This document shows, one piece after another, positions 46,273 to 58,471 of a stretch of 64,000 nt of DNA. A program made the translations under genes and the position numbers. Location of the stretch: assembly GCF_003594885.1 (NCBI RefSeq), contig NZ_QZEZ01000008.1, positions 1 to 64,000 of the forward strand, given 5' to 3'. The notes below the pieces were generated by a model that was not told the DNA's origin, searched no databases, and saw only the letters and a program-made list of their open reading frames with translations. Numbering within the stretch: position 1 is the stretch's first letter; every line of letters starts with the position of its first letter. This DNA is from Vallicoccus soli (lineage in GTDB: Bacteria; Actinomycetota; Actinomycetes; Motilibacterales; Motilibacteraceae).

Positions 46273-46349
46273 GCCGCGTCCCGGGGACGCGCTCGCGGGC
46301 TCCGCCCGCCCCGTGCTCGCCCCTCCCCGGGCACGCCCGCGGGCCCGGC

Positions 46350-46355
46350 TAGGGT
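46350..46355 (+). promoter_or_regulatory. -10 element, leaderless, of the lipoprotein-coaE operon
   Basis: TAGGGT with exactly 7 bases to GTG 46363; an earlier in-frame GTG at 46354 overlaps the hexamer and is rejected. Confidence 0.55.
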
Positions 46356-46362
46356 GCGGGGC

Positions 46363-47061
46363 GTGAGGAGCCGAGCGACGCCCGCCGCCCGCCTGCTGCC
46401 CGCGCTGGTCCTGCCCGCGCTCCTGCCGGCGCTCCTGCTCAGCGGCTGCTCCGGGTCGGGCGACGGCGACGGGGACGCCGGGGGCGCCGCGACGCCGGGG
46501 GGCGCGCCCGCGGCGACCGGCACGGCCACGCCGCCGGCCGGGCCCGCCGCGGCGCCGGCGCCCGTCGCCCTGCCGCGCGACTGCCCGGGGCTCGTGCCGT
46601 CGACCCGCCTCGTCGAGGCCCTGGCCCGCCCCCTGCCCGGCCCCGGCGCGGTGGTGCGCCAGGGCCCCGAGGCCGCGTCCGGGCGCGAGGGCCGCACCAC
46701 CTGCACGTGGGGGCGCACGCGCCGTGCCGGCGAGCCCGCCCTCGAGGTCGCGCTCAGCGCCTACGGCACCGCGGAGGTGGCCGCCGGCCGGGTCGACGCG
46801 ACCGTGGAGCGGGCCAGCGGCCGCGGCGACGCCGTCGCGCCGCAGCCGGTCGGCGCGGTCGACGGCTTCCTCATCACCGGCCGGACGGCGAGCAGCGTGG
46901 TCCTCGCGTCCGGGCGGGCGACCCTCGTCGTGACCCTGGCCCGCGGCGTGGTGCCGCCGGCGGCGGTGCGCCCGGCGCTCGTCGAGGCCGCGCAGGCGGT
47001 GCTCGACGCCCGCCCGGAGCCCCTGGACGGGGCACCGCCCGCGACCCCGGGCACGCGGTGA
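46363..47061 (+). CDS. Putative lipoprotein
   Basis: A 232-residue exported lipoprotein: signal RLLPALVLPALLPALLLSGC with the lipobox LLSGC, then a Gly/Asp/Ala/Pro linker of about 45 residues and a compact domain. The domain has two cysteines (PRDCPGLVPS and RTTCTWGR) that may form a disulfide; the layout resembles DUF3558-type actinobacterial lipoproteins, but I cannot confirm the family. It lies directly upstream of coaE with a GTGA overlap; no functional link to CoA synthesis is evident. Confidence 0.75.
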   Translation: MRSRATPAARLLPALVLPALLPALLLSGCSGSGDGDGDAGGAATPGGAPAATGTATPPAGPAAAPAPVALPRDCPGLVPSTRLVEALARPLPGPGAVVRQGPEAASGREGRTTCTWGRTRRAGEPALEVALSAYGTAEVAAGRVDATVERASGRGDAVAPQPVGAVDGFLITGRTASSVVLASGRATLVVTLARGVVPPAAVRPALVEAAQAVLDARPEPLDGAPPATPGTR

Positions 47062-47684
47062 CCGGGCCGGGCCCCGCGGGGCGGCGCGTCCGGCGGGTCG
47101 GCCTCACGGGCGGCATCGGCGCCGGCAAGAGCGCCGCGTCCGCGGCGCTGGCCCGCCGCGGGGCCGTCGTCGTCGACGCCGACCTGCTGGCGCGCGAGGT
47201 CGTCGCGCCCGGCACCCCCGGCCTGGCCGCGGTCGCCGGGGCGTTCGGTCCCGGGGTCCTGCGCCCGGACGGCGCGCTGGACCGCCCCGCGCTGGCCGCG
47301 GTCGTCTTCGCGGACCCGCGGCGCCGCGCCGAGCTCGACGCCCTGGTGCACCCGCGCGTACGGGCCCTCGCGGCCGAGCGCGAGGCCGCGGCGCCGGACG
47401 GCGCGGTGGTCGTGCACGACGTGCCGCTGCTCGTGGAGACGGGCCAGGAGGGGTCGTACGACCTGGTCGTCGTCGTGGACGCCCCCGTGGAGCTGCAGGT
47501 GCGCCGGCTCGTCGAGGGCCGCGGGATGGACGAGGAGCAGGCGCGCGCACGCGTCGCCGCGCAGGCCGGCCGCGAGCGCCGGCTCGCCGCGGCCGACGTG
47601 GTCCTCGACGGCTCCGGGGACCTCGCGGCGCTCGAGGAGCAGGTGGAGCGGCTGTGGGCGCGGCTCGTGTCCGCCGAGGGCTGA
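47058..47684 (+). CDS. coaE: Dephospho-CoA kinase
   Basis: CoaE (208 residues) phosphorylates the 3'-OH of dephospho-CoA, the last step of CoA synthesis. P-loop [18 protein letters not shown], then [43 protein letters not shown] and [19 protein letters not shown] (lid). It is the single-domain form; M. tuberculosis CoaE carries an extra C-terminal UPF0157/GrpB-like domain, absent here. GTG start overlaps the lipoprotein stop (GTGA). Confidence 0.95.
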   Translation: MTGPGPAGRRVRRVGLTGGIGAGKSAASAALARRGAVVVDADLLAREVVAPGTPGLAAVAGAFGPGVLRPDGALDRPALAAVVFADPRRRAELDALVHPRVRALAAEREAAAPDGAVVVHDVPLLVETGQEGSYDLVVVVDAPVELQVRRLVEGRGMDEEQARARVAAQAGRERRLAAADVVLDGSGDLAALEEQVERLWARLVSAEG

Positions 47685-47717
47685 CGCCGGGGACCCGAAC
47701 CTGTCGGGGCGCGGACG

Positions 47718-47723
47718 TACGCT
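47718..47723 (+). promoter_or_regulatory. -10 element of leaderless uvrB promoter
   Basis: TACGCT with exactly 7 bases to GTG 47731. No ribosome-binding site, and no LexA-type palindrome recognised nearby. Confidence 0.6.
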
Positions 47724-47730
47724 CGGACGC

Positions 47731-49839
47731 GTGAGACCGACGACCGACATCGTCCGCAGCGTCGCCCCCTTCGAGGTGGTCAGCGAGTTCTCCCCGTCCG
47801 GCGACCAGCCGGCGGCGATCGACGAGCTCGCGCGCCGGGTGCGGGCGGGCGAGCGCGACGTCGTGCTGCTCGGCGCGACGGGCACGGGCAAGAGCGCGAC
47901 GACGGCGTGGCTCATCGAGCGCCTGCAGCGCCCCACCCTCGTGCTGGCGCCCAACAAGACCCTCGCCGCCCAGCTGGCGAACGAGTTCCGCGAGCTGCTG
48001 CCCAACAACGCGGTGGAGTACTTCGTCTCGTACTACGACTACTACCAGCCCGAGGCGTACGTCCCGCAGACCGACACCTACATCGAGAAGGACTCGTCGG
48101 TGAACGACGAGGTCGAGCGGCTGCGCCACTCGACGACGTCCTCGCTGCTCACCCGTCGCGACGTCGTCGTGGTGGCCACGGTGTCGTGCATCTACGGCCT
48201 GGGCACCCCGCAGGAGTACGTCGACCGCATGACCCGCCTGCGGGTCGGGGACACCGTCGACCGCGACCAGCTGCTCCGGCAGTTCGTGACGATGCAGTAC
48301 ACCCGCAACGACCTCTCGTTCACCCGCGGCACCTTCCGGGTGCGCGGCGACACGGTCGAGATCATCCCGGTGTACGAGGAGCTCGCGGTCCGCATCGAGT
48401 TCTTCGGCGACGAGATCGAGCAGATCTTCACGCTCCACCCGCTCACCGGCGAGGTGGTGCGCGAGGAGCAGGAGATGTACGTCTTCCCCGCCTCGCACTA
48501 CGTCGCCGGCCCGGAGCGCATGGAGCGGGCGATCGCCGACATCGAGCTCGAGCTGGCCGAGCGCCTGCAGGTCATGGAGCGCGAGGGCAAGCTCCTCGAG
48601 GCGCAGCGCCTGCGCATGCGCACGAGCTACGACATCGAGATGATGCGCCAGGTCGGGTTCTGCTCCGGCATCGAGAACTACTCGCGGCACATGGACGGGC
48701 GCGAGGCCGGCTCCGCGCCGAACTGCCTGCTGGACTACTTCCCCGAGGACTACCTCCTCGTCGTCGACGAGTCGCACGTGACCGTGCCGCAGATCGGCTC
48801 GATGTACGAGGGCGACATGTCCCGCAAGCGCACCCTCGTCGACCACGGCTTCCGCCTGCCCAGCGCGATGGACAACCGCCCGCTGAAGTGGGAGGAGTTC
48901 CTCGAGCGCGTCGGGCAGACGGTCTACCTCTCCGCGACCCCGGGGCCGTACGAGCTGGGCCGCAGCAAGGGCGTCGTGGAGCAGATCATCCGCCCCACCG
49001 GCCTCGTCGACCCCGAGGTCGTCGTCAAGCCGACGAAGGGCCAGATCGACGACCTGGTCCACGAGATCCGCCAGCGCACCGAGCGCGACGAGCGGGTGCT
49101 CGTCACCACCCTGACCAAGAAGATGTCCGAGGACCTCACGGACTACCTGCTCGAGCTCGGCGTGCGGGTGCGCTACCTGCACAGCGAGGTCGACACGCTG
49201 CGGCGGGTCGAGCTGCTGCGCGAGCTGCGCCAGGGCGAGTACGACGTGCTCGTCGGCATCAACCTGCTGCGCGAGGGCCTCGACCTGCCCGAGGTGTCGC
49301 TCGTGGCGATCCTCGACGCGGACAAGGAGGGCTTCCTGCGCTCCTCGACCTCGCTCATCCAGACCATCGGCCGCGCCGCGCGCAACGTGTCCGGCCAGGT
49401 GCACATGTACGCGGACACCATCACCCCCTCGATGGCGCACGCGATCGAGGAGACCAACCGGCGCCGGGCCAAGCAGGTGGCGTACAACGAGGCGCGGGGG
49501 GTCGACCCGCAGCCGCTGCGCAAGCGCATCGCCGACATCACCGACCTGCTCGCCCGCGAGGACGCGGACACCGAGAAGCTGCTCGGCGGGTCCGGGCGCC
49601 AGCAGTCGCGCGGCAAGGCGCCGGTGCCGGGGCTGTCGTCCAAGGGCGCGGGGCAGCACGCGCGCGAGGTCGCGGGCTCGATGCCCTCGACCGAGCTCGC
49701 CGACCTCATCCAGCAGCTGTCGGACCAGATGCGCGCGGCGGCCGCCGACCTGCAGTTCGAGGTCGCCGCCCGGCTGCGCGACGAGATCGCCGAGCTGAAG
49801 AAGGAGCTGCGCGGGATGCACGCCGCCGGCATGGCCTGA
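47731..49839 (+). CDS. uvrB: Excinuclease ABC subunit B
   Basis: UvrB (702 residues) verifies DNA damage handed over by UvrA and recruits UvrC. Helicase motif [35 protein letters not shown], the DNA-gripping beta-hairpin [27 protein letters not shown], motif [17 protein letters not shown] and motif [10 protein letters not shown] are visible. The C-terminal UVR motif is [28 protein letters not shown], which contacts UvrC. Start GTG 47731 follows the -10 element. uvrA and uvrC lie within 9 kb. Confidence 0.98.
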   Translation: MRPTTDIVRSVAPFEVVSEFSPSGDQPAAIDELARRVRAGERDVVLLGATGTGKSATTAWLIERLQRPTLVLAPNKTLAAQLANEFRELLPNNAVEYFVSYYDYYQPEAYVPQTDTYIEKDSSVNDEVERLRHSTTSSLLTRRDVVVVATVSCIYGLGTPQEYVDRMTRLRVGDTVDRDQLLRQFVTMQYTRNDLSFTRGTFRVRGDTVEIIPVYEELAVRIEFFGDEIEQIFTLHPLTGEVVREEQEMYVFPASHYVAGPERMERAIADIELELAERLQVMEREGKLLEAQRLRMRTSYDIEMMRQVGFCSGIENYSRHMDGREAGSAPNCLLDYFPEDYLLVVDESHVTVPQIGSMYEGDMSRKRTLVDHGFRLPSAMDNRPLKWEEFLERVGQTVYLSATPGPYELGRSKGVVEQIIRPTGLVDPEVVVKPTKGQIDDLVHEIRQRTERDERVLVTTLTKKMSEDLTDYLLELGVRVRYLHSEVDTLRRVELLRELRQGEYDVLVGINLLREGLDLPEVSLVAILDADKEGFLRSSTSLIQTIGRAARNVSGQVHMYADTITPSMAHAIEETNRRRAKQVAYNEARGVDPQPLRKRIADITDLLAREDADTEKLLGGSGRQQSRGKAPVPGLSSKGAGQHAREVAGSMPSTELADLIQQLSDQMRAAAADLQFEVAARLRDEIAELKKELRGMHAAGMA

Positions 49840-49903
49840 GCGCCGCGGGCAGGACCGCCGGGCACGATTAGGCGGGGGCCGCCCTCGTCAGCCACACTGA
49901 CCC

Positions 49904-50022
49904 GGTCGTGGAGGGGAGTACTCCCGCCAGCGGCGGCGTCGTCAGCACGGTGCTCCCCACCACGGGGATCCCCGGCGCCGTCGGTCCCGGACCCCGGTCC
50001 GGGGCGGAGGAGACCTCCGGCC
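49904..50022 (+). promoter_or_regulatory. yybP-ykoY manganese riboswitch aptamer
   Basis: The leader of the terC gene matches the yybP-ykoY (Mn2+) riboswitch: GGGGAGTA at 49913-49920, the conserved CGTCGTCAGCACGG at 49937-49950, a GC-rich stem around 49975-50005, and GGAGGAGACCTCC at 50006-50018. P1 can form between GGAGG (49910-49914) and CCTCC (50014-50018). TerC-family genes are a classic target of this riboswitch class. An open reading frame starting at GTG 49908 runs through it, but its translation is low-complexity and unlike TerC. Confidence 0.85.
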
Positions 50023-50047
50023 GTCGCTCGTCCTTCGCCGGAGGTCT
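50011..50047 (+). promoter_or_regulatory. Expression platform: anti-RBS/RBS hairpin of terC
   Basis: AGACCTCCGG (50011-50020), the 3' strand of the riboswitch P1 and its flank, is the exact 10-base complement of CCGGAGGTCT (50038-50047), which holds the terC ribosome-binding site. The 17-base loop lies between them. Without metal this hairpin should hide the site; Mn2+ binding would hold the 3' strand in P1 and free it. This is a translational ON switch, by analogy with E. coli mntP and alx. Confidence 0.8.
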
Positions 50048-50051
50048 GCCC

Positions 50052-51074
50052 GTGGAGCCCGCCTGGGTCTGGTTCGCCACCGTGGGGGGCGTGCTCGCCC
50101 TCATCCTCTTCGACCTCGTGCGGGCGGTGCACCGCCCGCACGAGCCGTCGCTGAAGGAGGCGGGGGCCTGGACCGCCGTCTACGTGGGCATCGCCGTCGT
50201 CTTCGGCATCGGGATGCTCATCACGACGGGCACCGGGCACGGCGGGGAGTTCTTCGCGGGCTGGCTCACCGAGTACAGCCTGTCGGTGGACAACCTGTTC
50301 GTCTTCGTCATCATCATGGCGCGGTTCTCGGTGCCGCGGCAGTACCAGCAGATCGTGCTCATCGTCGGCATCCTGCTCGCCCTCGTGTTCCGCGGGATCT
50401 TCATCGCCCTGGGCGCGGCGGCGATCGAGAGCTTCTCCTGGGTCTTCTACCTCTTCGGCGCCTTCCTCATCTACACCGCCGTGAACCTGGCGCGCGGGCA
50501 CGAGGAGGACGAGGAGTTCAAGGAGAACGCCGTCCTGCGCCTGGTGCGGCGGGTGCTGCCGACCACCGACGAGTACCACGGGGCCAGCCTGACCACGCGG
50601 GTCGACGGCCGGCGCTTCGTCACCCCGATGCTCGTCGTCATGGTCGCCATCGGCACCACGGACCTGCTCTTCGCGCTCGACTCGATCCCGGCGATCTACG
50701 GGCTCACCGAGGACCCGTACATCGTGTTCACGGCCAACGCCTTCGCGCTCATGGGGCTGCGCCAGCTGTACTTCCTGCTGGGCGGGCTCCTGGACCGGCT
50801 GGTCTACCTCAGCTACGGCCTGTCCTTCATCCTCGCCTTCATCGGCGTGAAGCTCGTCCTCGAGGCGCTGCACACCAACGAGCTGCCCTTCATCAACGGC
50901 GGCGAGCACGTCGGCTGGGCGCCGGAGATCCCGATCTGGCTCTCGCTGATCGTCATCCTCGGCACGCTCGTGCTCACGACGGTGCTCAGCCTGGCCAAGT
51001 CCCGCCGCGACGACCGCCGCGAGCTCGAGCGCGCGGCGGCCGGCCGCGCCGGGCACACCGACTGGACCGCCTGA
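50052..51074 (+). CDS. TerC-family membrane protein, probable Mn2+ exporter
   Basis: A 340-residue TerC/Alx-family protein with about nine membrane helices. The first is VWFATVGGVLALILFDLV; the family signature LTEYSLSVDNLFVFVIIMARF holds the Asp-Asn metal site, mirrored by GTTDLLFALDSIPAIYGLT with a second acidic pair. A cytoplasmic acidic loop (ARGHEEDEEFKEN) follows helix four. I start at GTG 50052, behind GGAGGT at 50040-50045, because TerC similarity begins there and the upstream 48 codons are riboswitch sequence. The Mn riboswitch predicts expression when Mn2+ is high, supporting export. Confidence 0.9.
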   Translation: MEPAWVWFATVGGVLALILFDLVRAVHRPHEPSLKEAGAWTAVYVGIAVVFGIGMLITTGTGHGGEFFAGWLTEYSLSVDNLFVFVIIMARFSVPRQYQQIVLIVGILLALVFRGIFIALGAAAIESFSWVFYLFGAFLIYTAVNLARGHEEDEEFKENAVLRLVRRVLPTTDEYHGASLTTRVDGRRFVTPMLVVMVAIGTTDLLFALDSIPAIYGLTEDPYIVFTANAFALMGLRQLYFLLGGLLDRLVYLSYGLSFILAFIGVKLVLEALHTNELPFINGGEHVGWAPEIPIWLSLIVILGTLVLTTVLSLAKSRRDDRRELERAAAGRAGHTDWTA

Positions 51075-51081
51075 GCCGCGC

Positions 51082-51115
51082 GGCGCGCCCGCGGGCTACC
51101 AGCCCCGGGCGCGCC
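51082..51115. terminator. Terminator between terC and the convergent hydrolase gene
   Basis: Arms GGCGCGCCCG (51082-51091) and CGGGCGCGCC (51106-51115) pair perfectly; the stop codon of the minus-strand gene lies in the loop. Confidence 0.6.
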
Positions 51116-51749
51116 ACGCGCCGAGCGACGGCCGCTCGGCGCCCAGGGTGGTGTCCGCCCCGTGCCCCGGGTAGACCCACGTCGCGTCCGGCAGCGGGCC
51201 GAACACCTCGCGCTCGAGGTCGTCCATGAGCGAGGTGAAGTCGGCCGGCGAGGTGGTGCGCCCCGGGCCGCCCGGGAACAGCGCGTCGCCGGTGAACAGG
51301 TGCACCGAGCCGTCCGCGGCCTCGTGCAGCAGCGCGACCGAGCCCGGGGTGTGGCCGCGGAGCGCGACGACGCGCAGCCCCATGTCGCCGACCCAGACCT
51401 CGTCACCGTGCGCGAGCGGGTCGTCGGTGGCGACCGGGATGCCCTCGACGTCGTCGGCGCCGGCCGCCGTGCGGGCCCCGGTGGCGGCGACGACGTCGCC
51501 GAGCGCCTGCCAGTGGTCCGCGTGCCGGTGCGTCGTCACCACGCGCTGCAGGGGCTCGTCGCCGAGCAGGCGCAGCAGCGCCGGCGCGTCGTCGGCGGCG
51601 TCGACGAGGAGCCGCTGCCCGGTGGTGCGGCTCTCGAGCAGGTACGCGTTGTTCGCCATCGCCCCGACGGCGAGCTTGGTGACGCGCAGCTCGCCCGCCT
51701 CGCGGACGTCGGCGGGGCCGCCGACGGTGACGTCGCCGGTGTAGGTCAC
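51096..51749 (-). CDS. Metallo-beta-lactamase-fold hydrolase (glyoxalase II-like)
   Basis: A 217-residue metallo-hydrolase. Metal-binding motif THRHADHW (H-x-H-x-D-H), further ligands in [21 protein letters not shown] and VYPGHG. This is the B-lactamase/glyoxalase II fold; relatives hydrolyse thioesters. A homologue sits beside uvrA in M. tuberculosis (Rv1637c, from memory), so the placement is conserved. The next gene on this strand is mycothiol-related, which fits a thiol-conjugate hydrolase, but that is inference. Confidence 0.88.
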   Translation of the reverse strand: MTYTGDVTVGGPADVREAGELRVTKLAVGAMANNAYLLESRTTGQRLLVDAADDAPALLRLLGDEPLQRVVTTHRHADHWQALGDVVAATGARTAAGADDVEGIPVATDDPLAHGDEVWVGDMGLRVVALRGHTPGSVALLHEAADGSVHLFTGDALFPGGPGRTTSPADFTSLMDDLEREVFGPLPDATWVYPGHGADTTLGAERPSLGAWRARGW

Positions 51750-51809
51750 GGGGGTCCCTCCGGGTGGGTGCGGGTGCGCCGCGGGGTCGGTACGGGTGCT
51801 CGGGCGGGC

Positions 51810-52589
51810 TCAGGCCCAGCGCGGCGCGGGCGGCACCGGGCCGTCGGGGTCGGGGCGCAGGCCGTCGCCGGACGAGCGGCCGGTGAGCCAGGCGAGCAGC
51901 GCGCTCGGCGGGCCGTGCAGGTCGGGCCCGCGCGCGCCCACCTCCCAGGACGGCCCCGCGGGCGCGCTGCGCAGCGCGCGCACCGGCGTCTCGCGGGCGT
52001 GGCGGAACAGCGGCGCCAGGTCGTCGAGCGTGCGCAGGACGAAGTCCTCGGGCCAGTGGGCCGGCGTCGTGCCGACGTCGAGGTCGACGAGGTGCACCTC
52101 GAGCTCGCGCCGCCGGCCCCAGGGCAGGTCGCGCCCGGGCAGCTCCGTGCCCGAGGAGGTCCGCACCACGGCGTCGAGCGCCGGCCCGCGCAGGTCCTGC
52201 AGCGCCGCGTCGAGCCGGGCCGCCGAGGCCTCGAGGTCGGCGAGGTGCTCGGCGAGGGGCCGCCCCGCGCCGCGCTCGATGTCGGCGTCGCGGGTGGCGC
52301 GGTCGGCGTACATGGGCGTCTCCTCGCCGGTGGCCGCCCACCGCACGAGGTTGACCATGCCGTCGGCGTTGCGCGCCACGTGCGCGAGCACGTGCCCGCG
52401 GGTCCAGCCGGGCAGCAGGCTGGGCGCGCGGACCGCGGCCCCGTCGAGCCCGCGCGCGGCGTCGAGGAAGCGCCGGGTGCTGGCCGCCAGCGGCTCCCGC
52501 CAGGGCGGCGCGGACCCCGGCGCGGCGGCGTCCGCGCCGCCGGGGCCGGGCTGCGGCGGGACCGGGACGGGGGCCGTGGGCGTGCTCAC
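51810..52589 (-). CDS. Mycothiol-dependent maleylpyruvate isomerase-family protein
   Basis: A 259-residue TIGR03083/MDMPI-family protein. [36 protein letters not shown] is the family N-terminal signature with the metal-binding His. [24 protein letters not shown] is the second ligand region, and the C-terminal SCP2-like half includes [18 protein letters not shown]. True maleylpyruvate isomerases act in gentisate breakdown, but no such pathway is here; most family members are of unknown function. GTG 52587-52589 lies 7 bases behind a minus-strand TAGCGT. Confidence 0.85.
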   Translation of the reverse strand: MSTPTAPVPVPPQPGPGGADAAAPGSAPPWREPLAASTRRFLDAARGLDGAAVRAPSLLPGWTRGHVLAHVARNADGMVNLVRWAATGEETPMYADRATRDADIERGAGRPLAEHLADLEASAARLDAALQDLRGPALDAVVRTSSGTELPGRDLPWGRRRELEVHLVDLDVGTTPAHWPEDFVLRTLDDLAPLFRHARETPVRALRSAPAGPSWEVGARGPDLHGPPSALLAWLTGRSSGDGLRPDPDGPVPPAPRWA

Positions 52590-52596
52590 GCGCGCG

Positions 52597-52602
52597 ACGC
52601 TA
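52597..52602 (-). promoter_or_regulatory. -10 element, leaderless, of the MDMPI-family gene
   Basis: Minus-strand TAGCGT, 7 bases, GTG 52589. It lies back to back with the uvrA promoter about 45 bases away. Confidence 0.55.
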
Positions 52603-52642
52603 GCCGCCCCCGCTCCGGCGCGAAACCGTCGGAGGGCCCGCA

Positions 52643-52648
52643 TAGCAT
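52643..52648 (+). promoter_or_regulatory. Candidate -10 element of uvrA
   Basis: TAGCAT about 95 bases before the uvrA start. The leader holds a run of ten C (52682-52691) and no gene. No LexA-type palindrome was recognised. Confidence 0.4.
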
Positions 52649-52743
52649 GGCTGTCGCCCCTCGGACCCCTCGCCGGCCCCGCCCCCCCCCCGCGCCCGGC
52701 GCGCCGCCCGCGGAGCGCCCCGTACCCCGACCGGAAGAGACCC

Positions 52744-55713
<2,970 letters not shown>

Positions 55714-55751
55714 CCCCGCGGCGGGCCCGGTGCGCGGGCCGGCACCGGGGT

Positions 55752-55787
55752 GGCACGCCCGCGCGCCGACCGGCGCGCGGGGGTGCC
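55752..55787 (+). terminator. Terminator after uvrA
   Basis: Stem GGCAC-g-CCCGCGCGCC / GGCGCGCGGG-g-GTGCC, 15 pairs with one G-G mismatch and loop GACC. Confidence 0.7.
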
Positions 55788-55874
55788 GGCCGGCTGGCAT
55801 GCTGGAACTCTCAAGCACCCGGCGGGCGTGCACGAGCACGCGCGCGGCGGCACCGCACCAACCCAGGAGGACGC

Positions 55875-56330
55875 GTGGACCAGCACGACGAGCGGCACCC
55901 CCTGCAGCCCGCGCTGCTGCCGGACCGGCGCGTGGTGCTGCGCGGCGCCCTCGGGGCCACGGTCCTGGCCGGCACCCTGAGCGCCTGCAGCGGGGCGGCC
56001 GACGAGGCAGCGCCCGGCGCGGGCGACGACGCCGCCGGGGCGACGCCGGGGACGGTCGTCGCCGCCGCGGCCGACGTGCCGGAGGGCAGCGGCGTCATCG
56101 TCGGCGGGCTCGTCGTCACCCAGCCGACGGCGGGGGAGTTCCGCGCCTTCGGCGTGACGTGCACGCACGCCCAGTGCGCGGTCCGCGACGTCGAGGGCGC
56201 CGAGATCGTCTGCCCCTGCCACGGCAGCCGGTTCTCGGTGCAGGACGGCGCGGCCCTCACCGGCCCCGCGAGCAGCCCGCTGGAGGAGGTCGCCGTCCGG
56301 CTGCAGGGCGCGGACGTGGTCCGCGCCTGA
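55875..56330 (+). CDS. Rieske [2Fe-2S] Tat lipoprotein
   Basis: A 151-residue exported electron-transfer protein. [22 protein letters not shown] combines a twin-arginine signal with a lipobox-like LSAC, so it should be a Tat-exported lipoprotein. The mature part has an Asp/Ala/Gly linker and a Rieske fold with both cluster motifs: C-T-H (VTCTHAQC) and C-P-C-H ([10 protein letters not shown]). GTG 55875 is preceded by AGGAGG. A stand-alone gene between uvrA and uvrC; the redox partner is unknown. Confidence 0.9.
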   Translation: MDQHDERHPLQPALLPDRRVVLRGALGATVLAGTLSACSGAADEAAPGAGDDAAGATPGTVVAAAADVPEGSGVIVGGLVVTQPTAGEFRAFGVTCTHAQCAVRDVEGAEIVCPCHGSRFSVQDGAALTGPASSPLEEVAVRLQGADVVRA

Positions 56331-56378
56331 CCCCTCCGCCCCGCCCGCCGCCGGGCGGGGACGGTCGGTGGCGCGACG

Positions 56379-56384
56379 TAGGGT
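56379..56384 (+). promoter_or_regulatory. -10 element of leaderless uvrC promoter
   Basis: TAGGGT with exactly 7 bases to GTG 56392. The in-frame GTG at 56368 would start upstream of the hexamer and is rejected. Confidence 0.55.
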
Positions 56385-56391
56385 TGAGGAC

Positions 56392-58392
56392 GTGGCTGAC
56401 CCGGCGACGTACCGACCTGCTCCCGGGTCGATCCCCGACTCCCCGGGGGTCTACAAGTTCCGCGACGCGACCGGACGGGTCGTCTACGTCGGCAAGGCCA
56501 AGAGCCTGCGCTCGCGCCTGTCGTCGTACTTCCAGGACCTGGCGGGCCTGCACCCGCGCACCCAGACGATGGTCACCACCGCGGCCAGCGTCGAGTGGAC
56601 CGTCGTCGGCACCGAGGTCGAGGCCCTCCAGCTGGAGTACGCCTGGATCAAGGAGTTCGACCCGCGGTTCAACGTCCGCTACCGCGACGACAAGAGCTAC
56701 CCGAGCCTGGCGGTGACGCTGCACGAGGAGTACCCGCGCCTCATGGTCATGCGCGGGCCCAAGAAGAAGGGCGTGCGCTACTTCGGGCCGTACGCCCACG
56801 CGTGGGCCATCCGAGAGACCCTCGACCTGCTGCTGCGGGTGTTCCCGGCGCGCACGTGCAGCGCCGGCGTGTTCAAGCGCCAGCGCATGGCCGGGCGCCC
56901 CTGCCTGCTGGGCTACATCGAGAAGTGCTCGGCGCCCTGCGTGGAGCGGGTGGGGGCCGAGGAGCACCGGCGCATCGTCGACGACTTCTGCGACTTCATG
57001 GCGGGGCAGACGTCGACGTACGTCCGCCGCCTCGAGAAGGAGATGCAGGTCGCCGCCGCGAACCTCGAGTTCGAGCGGGCGGCGCGCCTGCGCGACGACA
57101 TCGGCGCGCTCGAGCGGGCGATGGAGAAGCAGGCCGTGGTCTTCGGCGACGGCACCGACGCCGACCTCATCGCGGTCGCCGAGGACGAGCTCGAGGCGGC
57201 GGTGCAGGTCTTCCACGTGCGCGGCGGGCGGGTCCGCGGCCAGCGCGGCCTGGTCGTGGACAAGGTCGAGGACGTCGACACCGGCGGGCTCGTCGAGCGC
57301 TTCCTCGAGCAGTTCTACCTCGCCGACGGCGGCCAGGAGGTGCCCCGCGAGGTGCTCGTGCCGGCGCTGCCGGAGGACCCCGACGTGGTCACCGAGATCC
57401 TGCGGCTGCACCGCGGGGGGCGGGTCGACCTGCGGGTGCCGCAGCGCGGCGACAAGCGCGCGCTGCTCGAGACGGTCACCCGCAACGCGCAGCAGGCGCT
57501 GGCCCTGCACAAGACGAAGCGGGCGAGCGACCTGACGACGCGCAGCCGCGCGCTGCAGGAGGTGCAGGACGCGCTGGAGCTCGACGAGGCGCCGCTGCGC
57601 ATCGAGTGCATCGACGTGTCGAACCTGCAGGGCGACCACGTGGTGGCCTCCATGGTGGTCTTCGAGGACGGACTGGCCCGCAAGTCCGAGTACCGCCGGT
57701 TCAGCGTGCGCGGCACCGGCGGGCAGGACGACGTCGCGAGCATCCACGAGGTCGTGACCCGGCGGTTCCGCCGCTACCTGGAGGAGCGCGAGGGCGTCGT
57801 CGCGGTGGAGGGCACCCAGGACGAGCACGGCGCGCACGCGGCGGGCGGCGGGGCCCCGGCCGGCCCGGCGGCCCTCGACCCGGACACGGGCCGGCCCCGG
57901 CGCTTCGCGTACCCGCCGAACCTGCTCGTCGTCGACGGCGGCCCCCCGCAGGTCGCCGCCGCGGCGCGGGCGCTCGACGAGCTCGGCATCGACGACGTCG
58001 CGCTGTGCGGGCTCGCCAAGCGCCTGGAGGAGGTGTGGCTGCCGGGGGAGGACCACCCCGTCGTGCTGCCCCGCACCAGCGAGGGCCTCTACCTGCTGCA
58101 GCGGGTGCGCGACGAGGCGCACCGGTTCGCCATCGCCTACCACCGCCAGAAGCGCGGCAAGGGCATGGTCGAGAGCGCGCTGGACGGCGTGCCCGGGCTC
58201 GGCGAGAGCCGCCGGCGCGCGCTGCTCAAGCACTTCGGCTCCCTCAAGCGGCTGCGCGCCGCGAGCGCCGAGGAGGTGGCCGAGGTGCCGGGCATCGGCC
58301 CCCGCACCGCCGAGGCCGTCGTCGCGGCGCTGGCCGGGCAGGCCCCCGCGGCCCCCGCCGTCAACATGACGACCGGCGAGGTGCTCGACTGA
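56392..58392 (+). CDS. uvrC: Excinuclease ABC subunit C
   Basis: UvrC (666 residues) makes both incisions in nucleotide excision repair. The GIY-YIG domain is [27 protein letters not shown]; the UVR motif [25 protein letters not shown] binds UvrB. The RNase H-like 3'... 5' incision domain has [24 protein letters not shown] and [18 protein letters not shown], and a C-terminal helix-hairpin-helix pair ([32 protein letters not shown]) binds DNA. An insertion of about 25 residues ([21 protein letters not shown]) lies in the nuclease domain. It is separated from rapZ by 79 C-rich bases. Confidence 0.97.
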   Translation: MADPATYRPAPGSIPDSPGVYKFRDATGRVVYVGKAKSLRSRLSSYFQDLAGLHPRTQTMVTTAASVEWTVVGTEVEALQLEYAWIKEFDPRFNVRYRDDKSYPSLAVTLHEEYPRLMVMRGPKKKGVRYFGPYAHAWAIRETLDLLLRVFPARTCSAGVFKRQRMAGRPCLLGYIEKCSAPCVERVGAEEHRRIVDDFCDFMAGQTSTYVRRLEKEMQVAAANLEFERAARLRDDIGALERAMEKQAVVFGDGTDADLIAVAEDELEAAVQVFHVRGGRVRGQRGLVVDKVEDVDTGGLVERFLEQFYLADGGQEVPREVLVPALPEDPDVVTEILRLHRGGRVDLRVPQRGDKRALLETVTRNAQQALALHKTKRASDLTTRSRALQEVQDALELDEAPLRIECIDVSNLQGDHVVASMVVFEDGLARKSEYRRFSVRGTGGQDDVASIHEVVTRRFRRYLEEREGVVAVEGTQDEHGAHAAGGGAPAGPAALDPDTGRPRRFAYPPNLLVVDGGPPQVAAAARALDELGIDDVALCGLAKRLEEVWLPGEDHPVVLPRTSEGLYLLQRVRDEAHRFAIAYHRQKRGKGMVESALDGVPGLGESRRRALLKHFGSLKRLRAASAEEVAEVPGIGPRTAEAVVAALAGQAPAAPAVNMTTGEVLD

Positions 58393-58471
58393 CCCCCGGC
58401 CCCGCAGCCCCGCCCGCCGCAGCCCCGCCCGCCGCCGCCCCGCCACCGACCCACGAGGGAGCCCTCCGCCC

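Noticed and set aside
49908-50051. N-terminal extension of the terC protein from GTG 49908
   Set aside because: The translation is low-complexity and not TerC-like; the DNA matches conserved riboswitch blocks, and a strong ribosome-binding site precedes GTG 50052.
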